Shown: positions 15,004 through 21,919 of the stretch, in pieces
How the letters are laid out: every line of letters starts with the position of its first letter
Position numbering within the stretch: position 1 is the stretch's first letter
DNA from: Solirubrobacterales bacterium
Lineage (GTDB): Bacteria > Actinomycetota > Thermoleophilia > Solirubrobacterales > Solirubrobacteraceae
Length of the DNA: 21,919 bases
Assembly: GCA_019240015.1 (NCBI GenBank)
Contig: JAFAZB010000289.1
Span: 1-21,919, forward strand
Direction of reading: 5' to 3'
The notes under the pieces: model-generated
The model's database searches: none
What the model saw: only the letters and a program-made list of their open reading frames with translations
Told to the model about the DNA's origin: nothing
Translations under genes and position numbers: made by a program

Positions 15004-16008
15004 CTAGAGACCACCCACGGGCGACGCCAGCAGCTCTGCGAGCAGCGCGGGATCACGCCGAACCCGCCGCTCGCTAGCGGCGGCGCCTGCTCGCTTGACC
15101 GGATTGACATCCTCGGCTCGCACCACGCGCTGCAACCGGCCCTCGGCGATCAGGCGCTCGTCGACCGCGCCTAGCCGGCCCTCGAACACGGTATAGACAG
15201 GAGTGCCGAGCGCGACCGCCTCGCGGTTCATGGTCCCACCGGCCGACACCACCAGATCCGCGTAGGCGATCAGCGACTGCGCATCGATCGCCCGCTCGGG
15301 CACGATCATGGACTGCAGCGCAGCGAGCTCGGCTCGTTGCTCGGGGGTACGCGGAAGCACCACGGTCTGGATCGTGCGCAGTTGCTCGAGGACGCGGGCG
15401 AACAGGTCGTTCGCAAAGCGGTGGTACAGCGAGACCTCCGGCGGCGTGCGCACGACCGCGATCGGGCGCCCCGGGTCGAGGCCGAGCTCCTCGAGCACCG
15501 CGGGGTCGGGCTCGAAGTCGCTCAGGTAGTACTCCTCCTTGAGACCCGGATAGCCGCGGACCTTGCCCCGTGCGCCGTATCGATACAGCCGTGAGGGCGC
15601 AATCGCATCCGGCACCACGACCGCCTGTGCCAGTCGGCAGTTGACGTTGTGCTGGACCGCGGCCCACTCGTAGTCGAACGTGGTCGCGCAGGGCACGCGC
15701 AAGATCGCGGCCGCCACCGTGACGTCGTTGGAACCATGTCCGAGCGCGAGGTCGAAGCGCCGGCCGCGCGCCCATCGGGTCAGCGCAAGCGAGCGCGCCG
15801 CCAGGCCGCGGGCCTTGGCCGACAGGCCGGCGCCACGATGGCGGCCGATGGTCGTGTGGTCGATGCCCAGGCGCGTGCACAGCTCGAGCGTCTGGGCGAA
15901 GTCACGCGCGGTCACCTCGACCTCGTGCCCGCGCGTGCGCAGCTGCTCGATCACGGGTCGCATCACGAGCACGTGCGGGGAGTTGGTGAGGTCGATCCAG
16001 ACCCTCAC
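15004..16008 (-). CDS. DUF354 protein (GT-B / MurG-like fold)
   Basis: A 334-residue protein matching the DUF354 pattern: MRVWIDLTNSPHVLVMRPVI at the N-terminus, HEVEVTARD at about 29-37, a DLALGHGSND segment near 86-95 and VSAGGTMNREAVALGTPVYT near 253-272. The last corresponds to the donor-site loop of GT-B enzymes such as MurG and the UDP-GlcNAc 2-epimerases. The family is often found in surface glycan clusters, but no reaction is firmly assigned; glycosyltransferase or epimerase activity is a fold-based inference. GTG 16008 overlaps the aminotransferase stop as GTGA, so the two are translationally coupled and probably act on the same sugar. It is followed by the 416-bp intergenic region with hairpins. 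Confidence 0.85.
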   Translation of the reverse strand: MRVWIDLTNSPHVLVMRPVIEQLRTRGHEVEVTARDFAQTLELCTRLGIDHTTIGRHRGAGLSAKARGLAARSLALTRWARGRRFDLALGHGSNDVTVAAAILRVPCATTFDYEWAAVQHNVNCRLAQAVVVPDAIAPSRLYRYGARGKVRGYPGLKEEYYLSDFEPDPAVLEELGLDPGRPIAVVRTPPEVSLYHRFANDLFARVLEQLRTIQTVVLPRTPEQRAELAALQSMIVPERAIDAQSLIAYADLVVSAGGTMNREAVALGTPVYTVFEGRLGAVDERLIAEGRLQRVVRAEDVNPVKRAGAAASERRVRRDPALLAELLASPVGGL

Positions 16009-17096
16009 GGCGCCCGCAAGTCGGCGATCGCCGCGGTCACCTCAGCGACCTGCGCTCGGCCGAGCACGGGGCTCATCGGCAACGCCAGGTTGCTTGCCGC
16101 CAGCCGCTCGGTGACCGGCAACGGCGGGTCGCTGCGCGCGTAGCGCGCCATCGCCGGCTGCTCGTGCAGGGGGCGACGGTAATACCCCCGCGCCTCGATC
16201 CCGCGCGCTCGCAGCGCGCCGGCGAGCTCCTCGGCGCCGGGAGCGCTGACGACGTACAGGTGCCAGGCCGGCTCTGCGCCGTCGGGCACCTCGGGCAGCT
16301 TCACCAGCTCGGCCAAGCCCGCCTGCTCGTAGGCCCGCGCTGCGGCACGCCGTCCTTCGGACCAGGTGTCCAGGTGCTCGAGCGCGACGCGCAGAATCGC
16401 CGCTTGGAGCTCGTCGAGCCGCGAGTTGTAGCCCACGTATTCGAACGTCCGCTTGTCGCGGGAGCCGTGAAAGCGCAGCGCGCGGGCCAGCTCCGCCACC
16501 CGGTCCTCGTCGGTCGCGATCGCGCCACCGTCGCCGAAGCAGCACAGGTTCTTGGACGGGTAGAACGACATCGTCGCGGCGTCGCCGAGCGAGCCGGCGC
16601 GGCGTCCTCCGAGGCTGGCGCCGGCGGCCTGCGCGGCGTCCTCGAGGACCGGCAGGCCGAGCTCACGTAGCTCGTGGACCGGAGCCGGGCAGCCGAACAG
16701 GTCGACCGCGACGATCGCCTTGACGCGGGGCGTCAGCGCGGCGCTGACGGTCGCGCGCGTCACGTTCCGGGTGCCCGGATCGACGTCGCAGAACACCGGT
16801 ACGGCACCCGCGCCGGCGATCGCCTCGGCGGTCGCATAGAAGGTGAACGACGGCACTACCACCTCGTCGTCCGGCTTCACGCCAAGCGCCCGCAGGGCGA
16901 TCGTGATCGCGTCGGTGCCGTTGGCCACGCCAATCACGTGGCGCACGCCCAGGTATGCGGCGAACTCGTGCTCGAAGGCCTCCACCTCCGGCCCGAGTAC
17001 GAACCGCCCGCGGTCCAGCACCTGGGCGATCCGCGCCATGATCGCCGGGCGCAGCGGCGCCAGCGGCGTCTCGGTGTCGAACAGCGCAACCGCCAT
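16005..17096 (-). CDS. DegT/DnrJ/EryC1/StrS-family sugar aminotransferase
   Basis: A 363-residue PLP enzyme. It transfers an amino group, normally from glutamate, to a keto-sugar nucleotide. Visible features are ANGTDAI (58-64, phosphate-binding loop), PSFTFYATA (82-90, ring stacking), LEDAAQAAG (151-159, Asp-Ala-Ala-Gln pairing with the pyridine nitrogen) and FYPSKNLCCFGDGGA (178-192) with the Schiff-base Lys182. ATG 17096 begins the usual family N-terminus; the open frame running upstream to 17372 is antisense to the DedA gene and is not credible. A logical substrate is the 4-keto-6-deoxy sugar made by the CapD-type enzyme encoded downstream, as in the PglF/PglE pair. Divergent from the DedA gene across 61 bp, which must hold any promoter. 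Confidence 0.94.
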   Translation of the reverse strand: MAVALFDTETPLAPLRPAIMARIAQVLDRGRFVLGPEVEAFEHEFAAYLGVRHVIGVANGTDAITIALRALGVKPDDEVVVPSFTFYATAEAIAGAGAVPVFCDVDPGTRNVTRATVSAALTPRVKAIVAVDLFGCPAPVHELRELGLPVLEDAAQAAGASLGGRRAGSLGDAATMSFYPSKNLCCFGDGGAIATDEDRVAELARALRFHGSRDKRTFEYVGYNSRLDELQAAILRVALEHLDTWSEGRRAAARAYEQAGLAELVKLPEVPDGAEPAWHLYVVSAPGAEELAGALRARGIEARGYYRRPLHEQPAMARYARSDPPLPVTERLAASNLALPMSPVLGRAQVAEVTAAIADLRAP

Positions 17097-17157
17097 CGCC
17101 GCGGTAACCCTACTGGCGGGCGCGGCCCGCCGATGGCGGCCCGCTACGCTAGCCGCG

Positions 17158-17808
17158 TTGCTCGCGCTCGCCTCGATCACTGCACCGCTCGTCAACCTCG
17201 CCACGCACCTGATCGGCAGCTTGGGCCTCGCCGGCGTGGCGGTGCTAACCGCGACCTCCGGCGTGATCGGCGTCCCCGGGACCGAGCCGACGATGCTGTT
17301 CGCTGGGTTCAACGTCTTCCAGGGACACCTCACGATGCTGGGGATCATCGTGTTCGGCGTGCTCGGGGACATGGTCGGGGCAACGATCTCGTTCGCGATC
17401 GGCTACTACGGGCGTCGCGAGCTGCTGGAGCGTCAGGGTGGCAAGCTGCACGTCAACCCGCAGCGGCTCGACCGGGCTCACCGGTGGTTCGAGCGCCGGG
17501 GGGCGCCCGTGATCTTCGTCTCGCGCCTGGTCCCGTTTGCGAGGGCGGCGTTCCCGTACGCCGCCGGGGTGGCGGAGATGCAGTTCGCGCGCTTCTTCAC
17601 GCTCGCGCTGTTCGGCTCGATCGTGTGGATCACGGGGCTCGGGGTGCTGGGCAGGGAGGTCGGCCGCAACTGGCAGAGCTGGCGGCACCACCTCGAGTAC
17701 GCCGACTATGCGGTGGTCGCGATCGTGGTGCTGGCGTTGGTCTACCTGGTGGTGAGAAGAACCCGGTCGGGCCGCGGTGAGCCGACTGTGGATGCGATCT
17801 CCAAGTAA
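17158..17808 (+). CDS. DedA-family membrane protein
   Basis: About 216 residues. The DedA (SNARE-associated) core is visible: GVIGVPGTEPTMLFAGF near the N-terminus, GDMVGATISFAIGYYGRREL in the middle, and FVSRLVPFARAAFPYAAGVA with the family's conserved Arg and Pro-Phe. Several TM helices follow, and the C-terminus ends in an Arg-rich tail. DedA proteins are linked to membrane lipid recycling; members of related groups flip undecaprenyl phosphate back across the membrane, which would fit the UppP gene that follows. The start is uncertain: TTG 17158 is the first usable codon after the divergent aminotransferase start, and no Shine-Dalgarno is visible, so a leaderless or poorly defined start is possible. 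Longer frames from 16843 overlap the aminotransferase gene antisense. Confidence 0.85.
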   Translation: MLALASITAPLVNLATHLIGSLGLAGVAVLTATSGVIGVPGTEPTMLFAGFNVFQGHLTMLGIIVFGVLGDMVGATISFAIGYYGRRELLERQGGKLHVNPQRLDRAHRWFERRGAPVIFVSRLVPFARAAFPYAAGVAEMQFARFFTLALFGSIVWITGLGVLGREVGRNWQSWRHHLEYADYAVVAIVVLALVYLVVRRTRSGRGEPTVDAISK

Positions 17809-18616
17809 CCGCGCAGCGCCCGGCAGGCTGTCGCTGATCCAGGCCCTGACGCTCGGGGCCATGCACGGCCCCGCAGAGCTGCTGCCGATCTCCTCCTCGG
17901 GTCACGTCGCGCTCGTTCCGTGGCTCCTGCACTGGGACTACGAACGGCTCGACCCCGAGCTGCGCAAGTCGTTCGAGGTGGCGCTGCATGCCGGCACCGC
18001 CGCGGCGCTGCTGATCACGCTCCGAGACGAGGTCGCCGAGGCGTTGCGCGCGCTCGATGCGCGGCTCGCGTCTCTGATCGCACTCTCGTTTGCTCCGCCG
18101 GCGGTGGTGGGTTATGCGCTCGAGCGCCACATCGAGGGCCGCCTGGGAACCCCCCGAAGCGTGTGCGCGGGGCTGCTTGCCGGCTCGGCGCTGATGGTCT
18201 GGGCCGATCGCTCGCCGCAGGCCCGCGGCGCCGAGGACGCCGGAGCGCGCGACGCAGTGTGGCTGGGATGCGCGCAGGCTTGCGCGCTCGTGCCCGGCGT
18301 CTCGCGCAACGGTGCGACGCTGGCGACGGCGCGGCTGCGGCGATTCACGCGCGAGGACTCCAACCGGCTCTCTCGATATGTCGCGCTTCCGGTGATCGCC
18401 GGTGCGACCGCGCTGAAGTCCGTGCGCCTCGCCCGCCGCGGCTTGCCGCGCTCCACCGGCGGCCCGTTTGCGCTCGGAGCCGGCGCCTCGTTCGTCTCGA
18501 CGCTCGGCTTTACCTGGGTGATCCGGCAAGTGGAGCGTGACCGTTCGCTGCTGCCATACGCCGCCTACCGCGTGGCGCTGGCGTCGCTCGCCCTGTGGAG
18601 CATGCGCCGGTCATGA
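17777..18616 (+). CDS. uppP: undecaprenyl-diphosphatase UppP/BacA, divergent
   Basis: A 279-residue integral membrane phosphatase that converts undecaprenyl diphosphate to the monophosphate, recycling the lipid carrier for peptidoglycan and surface glycans. Family landmarks are PAELLPISSSGHVALVP (32-48) and LVPGVSRNGATLATARLRRF (171-190) with the catalytic-loop Arg176. Two departures are visible: the (E/Q)xxxE motif reads HGPAE, with His in place of the first acidic or amide residue, and PGxSRSG reads PGVSRNG. The start is GTG 17777, inside the DedA gene (32-bp overlap); ATG 17792 is an alternative. Its stop overlaps the next gene as ATGA. It supports the neighbouring lipid-linked glycan genes. 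Activity is likely but the motif changes leave some doubt. Confidence 0.88.
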   Translation: MSRLWMRSPSNRAAPGRLSLIQALTLGAMHGPAELLPISSSGHVALVPWLLHWDYERLDPELRKSFEVALHAGTAAALLITLRDEVAEALRALDARLASLIALSFAPPAVVGYALERHIEGRLGTPRSVCAGLLAGSALMVWADRSPQARGAEDAGARDAVWLGCAQACALVPGVSRNGATLATARLRRFTREDSNRLSRYVALPVIAGATALKSVRLARRGLPRSTGGPFALGAGASFVSTLGFTWVIRQVERDRSLLPYAAYRVALASLALWSMRRS

Positions 18617-19701
18617 TCCGGGCGATGCACCACAATGACGGGGTGCCCAGCACCAGCAGCTACGCGGCCGCAGGAGTCGATACCCGGGCTGCCGACAGCG
18701 GCGTCGCCGCGCTCGTCGAGGTGTTGCGGTCGATCGATCCCGGGCGGCCGAGGCTGTCGCTGCCGCTCCCGGGTCACTACGCGAGCGTCCTGGAGGTGGC
18801 GCCGGGGCTGGGGATCGCGCTCGCGACGGACAGCGTCGGCTCGAAAGTGGTCGTCGCCGAGCAATGCGCTCGGTTCGACACGATCGGGATCGACTGCGTG
18901 GCGATGAACGTCAACGACCTGATCTGCGTGGGCGCCGAGCCGCTGGCGGTGCTCGACTACGTGGCGGTCGAACAGGCCGACCCCGAGCTGCTGCGGGGGG
19001 TTGCCCTGGGTCTGCGGGCGGGCGCGGAGCTCGCCGGGGTGGAGATCCCCGGCGGCGAGGTATGCCAGCTGCCCGAGGTGATCCGCGGTCATCCCTCGCC
19101 GCGCGGGTTTGACCTGGTCGGCTCGGCGATCGGGCGTGTGGCGCTCGACCGCGTGCTCGACGGCAGCCTCTGCCGGCCCGGCGACGCGCTGGTCGGGTTG
19201 CCCTCCTCGGGAGTGCACTCCAACGGCCTCACGCTGGCACGCCAGGCGCTGCTGCAGGACGCCGGTCTGTCGCTCGCAGATACGCCTGGCGCGCTCCTGG
19301 GACAGAGCATCGCCGACGCGCTGCTCGAGCCGACCACGATCTACGTCCGCGCGATTCTCGCCTTGCTGGGAAGCGAGGTCCCCGTCCACGGACTGGCTCA
19401 CATCACAGGCGGGGGTGTGCTCAACCTGCTGCGGATCGGCAGTGGGGTGGGCTATGAGATCGCCGCGCCGCTCGCGATCCCGCCGATCTTCGAGCTGATC
19501 GCGAAGGCCGGCGCGGTGCCGGAGCGCGAGATGTGGGAGGTGTTCAACATGGGCTGCGGGTTCTGTGCGATCGTCCCTGAGGCGCATGCCGACGACGCGA
19601 CCGCCCTGCTCGCCGGCCACCATCCTGGAACGCGGGTGATCGGCGCGCTGACCGACCGCGCCGGGGTCGTCTCGTTGCCGGGGCTGGAGCTAGCGGGCTA
19701 A
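18613..19701 (+). CDS. purM: phosphoribosylformylglycinamidine cyclo-ligase-like protein (PurM/AIR synthase), divergent
   Basis: A 362-residue protein of the PurM superfamily, which uses ATP to close the imidazole ring of aminoimidazole ribotide in purine synthesis. Landmarks are YAAAGVD at the start, ATDSVGSKVVVA, AMNVNDLICVGAEPLAVLDY, GLPSSGVHSNGLTLAR, HITGGGVLNLL and FNMGCGFCAIVPEA near the end. The GGETAEMP motif common in bacterial PurM reads GGEVCQLP, and the following strand reads FDLVGSAIGRV, closer to archaeal-type sequences as I recall them. ATG 18613 overlaps the uppP stop as ATGA; GTG 18595, ATG 18625 and GTG 18643 are alternatives. Genome-wide purine context is not visible, so a second, canonical PurM elsewhere cannot be excluded. 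Confidence 0.85.
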   Translation: MIRAMHHNDGVPSTSSYAAAGVDTRAADSGVAALVEVLRSIDPGRPRLSLPLPGHYASVLEVAPGLGIALATDSVGSKVVVAEQCARFDTIGIDCVAMNVNDLICVGAEPLAVLDYVAVEQADPELLRGVALGLRAGAELAGVEIPGGEVCQLPEVIRGHPSPRGFDLVGSAIGRVALDRVLDGSLCRPGDALVGLPSSGVHSNGLTLARQALLQDAGLSLADTPGALLGQSIADALLEPTTIYVRAILALLGSEVPVHGLAHITGGGVLNLLRIGSGVGYEIAAPLAIPPIFELIAKAGAVPEREMWEVFNMGCGFCAIVPEAHADDATALLAGHHPGTRVIGALTDRAGVVSLPGLELAG

Positions 19702-19710
19702 GCGGGCTAA
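19693..19710. repeat. 9-bp tandem duplication carrying both convergent stop codons
   Basis: GCGGGCTAA occurs twice in a row at 19693-19701 and 19702-19710. The first copy ends the PurM gene with TAA; the CTA of the second copy (19707-19709) is the complement of the TAG that ends the DsbA-fold gene on the other strand. It looks like a small slippage duplication. Confidence 0.85.
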
Positions 19711-20516
19711 GCGAGCGACCACAGTTCCCCGTTGCCAACGCGCTCCGGCTTCACGCGCCACCCCACCGCCAGTCGCCACAGCTCGGCTGGCGCGGTCGGC
19801 CCGGGGAGCTCGCACACCGCCGCCACCTCGACCGTGGCCATCGTGGGAAAGCGGCGCAGAGCCTCCTCGATCGAGGGTGTGGAGGAGCCCGTCGCCGCAC
19901 CAGCTGCGCGCGCTGCATCCAGGAGGCGCTCGTAATCCGAGAAGCCGTACACGCCATGCGTCACGCCGTCCTCGCCCCGGAACTCGAGCGAGGGCAGCTG
20001 CGGACGCGCGCTGTCAGGCGCTCGATGCTGCTCCGGCACCGCCGCCGCACGGTCGAGGTCAGCGGCAAAACCCTCGAGCATCGCGTGCGAACCGAGGTCG
20101 ATCCTGAACCGGGCCGCGTCGAGCTCGGGGACCATCCGGGCCTCCTCGACGAGCGCCTCGGTGCCGTCGAGCCGCCGCCGGCGACACAGAAGGCCCTCAC
20201 GCAACCGGCGCAGGTAGGGCGCCGGGTCGCCCTGCTCGGTGGCGGCCTTGACCGCCAGGCAGGCCGGGTGGGAGCTGCGGGGGGCATCCTCGAGCCACAA
20301 CCGCCCATCGACCGGCATCCCGCTGCGATCGCTCGCGTGAAGCGACTCGACAGCCACGCTGCCCGGGTCCTCGAACACTCGCGCCATGCCGCACATCACG
20401 TAGGAGATCCGCAGGCTCTCGGCGCATTCGTGCTGGAGCCTGCGCACCGCGGGCTCGAGCGCCCAGGACCACGGGCAGGCGGGATCGGTGTAGTAGTAGA
20501 CATCGACGACGGGCAT
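19707..20516 (-). CDS. DsbA-fold thioredoxin-like protein (FrnE/2-hydroxychromene-2-carboxylate isomerase group)
   Basis: A 269-residue protein starting MPVVDVYYYTDPACPWSWAL, the typical first strand and helix of the DsbA/FrnE/HCCA-isomerase group. The active-site position reads Cys14-Pro-Trp-Ser17, so there is one cysteine only, which argues against classical disulfide oxidase activity and for an isomerase-like, glutathione/mycothiol-linked or non-redox role. There is no signal peptide, so it should be cytoplasmic. Middle helices (ACLAVKAATEQGDPAPYLRR) fit the inserted helical domain, and GVYGFSDYERLL near the end replaces the usual cis-Pro strand region less clearly. ATG 20516 has GAGGT shortly upstream. 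It converges with the PurM gene (5 bp apart) and diverges from the kinase gene. Substrate unknown. Confidence 0.82.
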   Translation of the reverse strand: MPVVDVYYYTDPACPWSWALEPAVRRLQHECAESLRISYVMCGMARVFEDPGSVAVESLHASDRSGMPVDGRLWLEDAPRSSHPACLAVKAATEQGDPAPYLRRLREGLLCRRRRLDGTEALVEEARMVPELDAARFRIDLGSHAMLEGFAADLDRAAAVPEQHRAPDSARPQLPSLEFRGEDGVTHGVYGFSDYERLLDAARAAGAATGSSTPSIEEALRRFPTMATVEVAAVCELPGPTAPAELWRLAVGWRVKPERVGNGELWSLA

Positions 20517-20540
20517 CTACCTCAAAATAGAGGCAAGCAG
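20517..20540. promoter_or_regulatory. short divergent control region
   Basis: Between the DsbA-fold gene and the kinase leader ORF lies the only AT-rich patch nearby, CTCAAAATAGAGG, with CCTC and GAGG arms (20520-20523 and 20530-20533) around AAAATA. On the minus strand it holds the ribosome site of the DsbA-fold gene; on the plus strand AGAGG precedes ATG 20541 by 7 nt. A promoter for the kinase probably lies further upstream, within the DsbA-fold gene. Confidence 0.35.
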
Positions 20541-20573
20541 ATGGGCACCGCGCTGCGCACGGCAACAAGATGA
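20541..20573 (+). CDS. possible 10-codon leader ORF overlapping the kinase start
   Basis: ATG 20541 opens a 10-codon frame (MGTALRTATR) ending in the TGA at 20571-20573, which overlaps the kinase ATG as ATGA. AGAGG sits seven nt before this ATG, whereas the kinase ATG itself has no clear Shine-Dalgarno. Translation of the kinase may therefore depend on ribosomes finishing this leader. No known peptide is recognised, and chance is possible given its size. Confidence 0.35.
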   Translation: MGTALRTATR

Positions 20574-21919
20574 GCACCCTGGTCGGGACCTCGCTGAACG
20601 GCCGCTACCGGCTGGAGGCCCGGATCGGCGCGGGCGGGATGTCGACCGTGTACCGGGCTCTCGATGAGACGCTCGAGCGTCAGGTGGCGGTCAAGCTGAT
20701 GAACCGAGAGGTGGCGAGCGACTCCGATCAGCTCGAGCGCTTCAGGCGCGAGGCGCGTGCGGTGGCGCAACTGTCCCACCCCCATATCGTCGGCGTGATC
20801 GATGCCGGCGAGGACCAGGGGCGCCCCTACATCGTGTTCGAGTACGTCGAGGGCGAAACGCTCAAGGAGCGGATCCGCCGCGTGGGGCGCCTGCCGATCG
20901 CCGAGGCGGTCGCGTACGCGATCGAGATAGCGCGGGCGCTCGGCGCAGCGCACGCCCGCCACATCGTGCACCGGGACGTCAAGCCCCAGAACGTGCTAAT
21001 CGACGAGGAGGGGTCGGCCAAGGTCACCGATTTCGGGATCGCCCGGACACTCGACGAGGAAGGCCTGACCGCCGACGGTCGAGTACTCGGCACGACCGAC
21101 TACGTGTCGCCCGAGCAGGCGCTGGGACAGCACGTCACCGGGCAGTCGGATCTCTACTCGCTGGGCGTGGTGCTTTACGAGATGCTCACCGGCGAGGTCC
21201 CGTTCAAGGGCGAGAGCCAGGTCGCGGTGGCGATGAAGCACGTCCGCGACACCTTGCCCGACGTGCAATCGAGACGTCCCGAGGTCTCGGCCGCGCTCGC
21301 CGCGGTGATCGAGACCGCCACCGCCAAGCGCCAGGACGACCGCTACGCCAACGATGCGGAGCTGATCGCCGACCTCGAGGACGTGCTCGCGATCGAGACG
21401 GCCAGGGCAGGAAGCGCCCGCGGCGAGGTCACCTCGGTGCTGCGGACCCTTCCCTCCCGCAAGCAGCGCCGGGTGCCGTTCAGGGTGCGCCACCCGGCGG
21501 TCGCGATCGCGGCGGTCGCGCTGGTGTTGGCGGTACTGGTGGGAGGGGGGGTATGGCTGGCGCAACGAACCCATCACGGAACCGGCAAGCTGGCGCAGCC
21601 GCCGCCGCCGGCGGCGCCCGCCGAGGTCGATCTGTGCCAGTCCTGCGCCCACGACTACAACCCGCTCGCGCCCCCTGGATCGGACAAGACCCAGCACCCC
21701 GGCGAGACCGGGCTCGCGATCGATCGCAACCGCAACACCGCTTGGACGACCGAGCGTTACTACAACGGGCTCCAGAAGGCAGGGGTGGGGATCTACGTCG
21801 ACGCCACACCCGGTGTCGCCGCGCGAGAGCTCGTGCTCGACACCGCGACGCCAGGCTTCTCGGTCGAGATCTACGGGCGAGGAGCTCCACCCAACCCGGA
21901 CGTGTGGGATCCGGGACCG
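20570..21919 (+). CDS. PknB-type serine/threonine kinase with extracellular domain (3' end outside window)
   Basis: The first 450 residues are visible, open to the window end. The cytoplasmic kinase domain (about 13-272) has the Gly-rich loop GAGGMSTVY (20-28), Lys42 in VAVKLM, Glu61 in REARAVAQL, the catalytic loop HRDVKPQN (134-141), DFG at 154-156 and SPEQA (180-184), so it should be active. A basic juxtamembrane segment (SRKQRRVPFRVRHP) leads into one TM helix at about 310-331, then a Pro-rich linker. The outer part carries no PASTA repeat in view; instead HPGETGLAIDRNRNTAWTTE resembles the start of a discoidin (F5/8-type) galactose-binding-like domain, as in some MviN-associated actinobacterial kinases. 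It may sense surface glycans. ATG 20570 begins just before the conserved GRYRLEARIG and overlaps a tiny upstream frame. Confidence 0.92.
   Translation, partial: MSTLVGTSLNGRYRLEARIGAGGMSTVYRALDETLERQVAVKLMNREVASDSDQLERFRREARAVAQLSHPHIVGVIDAGEDQGRPYIVFEYVEGETLKERIRRVGRLPIAEAVAYAIEIARALGAAHARHIVHRDVKPQNVLIDEEGSAKVTDFGIARTLDEEGLTADGRVLGTTDYVSPEQALGQHVTGQSDLYSLGVVLYEMLTGEVPFKGESQVAVAMKHVRDTLPDVQSRRPEVSAALAAVIETATAKRQDDRYANDAELIADLEDVLAIETARAGSARGEVTSVLRTLPSRKQRRVPFRVRHPAVAIAAVALVLAVLVGGGVWLAQRTHHGTGKLAQPPPPAAPAEVDLCQSCAHDYNPLAPPGSDKTQHPGETGLAIDRNRNTAWTTERYYNGLQKAGVGIYVDATPGVAARELVLDTATPGFSVEIYGRGAPPNPDVWDPGP

Noticed and set aside
13163..15007. Plus-strand open frame of 614 codons
   Set aside because: It runs antisense through the dehydratase gene, is rich in His, Arg and Gln as a reverse-frame artefact, and crosses the non-coding gap.
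17630..18529. Minus-strand open frame of 299 codons
   Set aside because: It is antisense to the DedA and UppP genes, whose motifs are clear; its composition is that of a shadow frame.
18565..19623. Minus-strand open frame of 352 codons
   Set aside because: It is the antisense shadow of the PurM gene, with no domain.
1..21919. CRISPR array, tRNA or rRNA genes, insertion sequences, integrase or attachment sites
   Set aside because: No regularly spaced repeats, transposase motifs, tRNA-like cloverleaf or rRNA core sequences were seen on either strand.

Overview
The window is GC-rich (about 70% by eye) and densely packed. It uses many GTG/TTG starts and 4-bp GTGA/ATGA overlaps, and it encodes a LytR C-terminal-domain protein and a PknB-type Ser/Thr kinase. 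This suggests a high-GC actinobacterium, and the general flavour is that of Thermoleophilia/Solirubrobacterales. The lineage is inferred from composition and gene content; no marker gene was checked.

Layout. (i) 1-531, plus strand: the 3' end of an alpha/beta hydrolase gene. (ii) 547-14587, minus strand: a 12-gene run read right to left. In transcription order it encodes a membrane-bound nucleotide-sugar 4,6-dehydratase (CapD/FlaA1 type), a two-TM LytR_C protein, a ComA-like phosphosulfolactate synthase, a histidine phosphatase, an exported FlgD-Ig-like protein, a DUF1003 protein, a Wzx-type flippase, three glycosyltransferases, a PglC/WcaJ-type phosphoglycosyl transferase and an ATP-grasp ligase. 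Gaps are mostly under 30 bp or overlapping, so much of it is probably one operon. (iii) 14588-15003: a 416-bp intergenic region with several inverted repeats, probably holding the promoter and leader of the big operon and the end of the upstream unit. (iv) 15004-17096, minus strand: a DegT-type sugar aminotransferase and a DUF354 protein, coupled by GTGA. (v) 17158-19701, plus strand: a DedA membrane protein, a divergent undecaprenyl-diphosphatase (UppP/BacA) and a divergent PurM, all overlapping. (vi) 19707-20516, minus strand: a DsbA-fold protein. (vii) 20570 to the end, plus strand: a Ser/Thr kinase with a predicted extracellular sugar-binding-like domain, cut by the window edge.

How it fits together. 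The 4,6-dehydratase and aminotransferase would make a UDP-4-amino-4,6-dideoxy sugar. The small phosphoglycosyl transferase would load a sugar phosphate onto undecaprenyl phosphate, the glycosyltransferases would extend it, the flippase would export it, and UppP would help recycle the carrier. No Wzy-type polymerase was recognised. The most interesting possibility rests on two pairings: the phosphoglycosyl transferase next to an ATP-grasp ligase (a split version of neisserial PglB2), and ComA next to a phosphatase. Together they could decorate the amino sugar with an acid such as sulfolactate. This is a hypothesis only.
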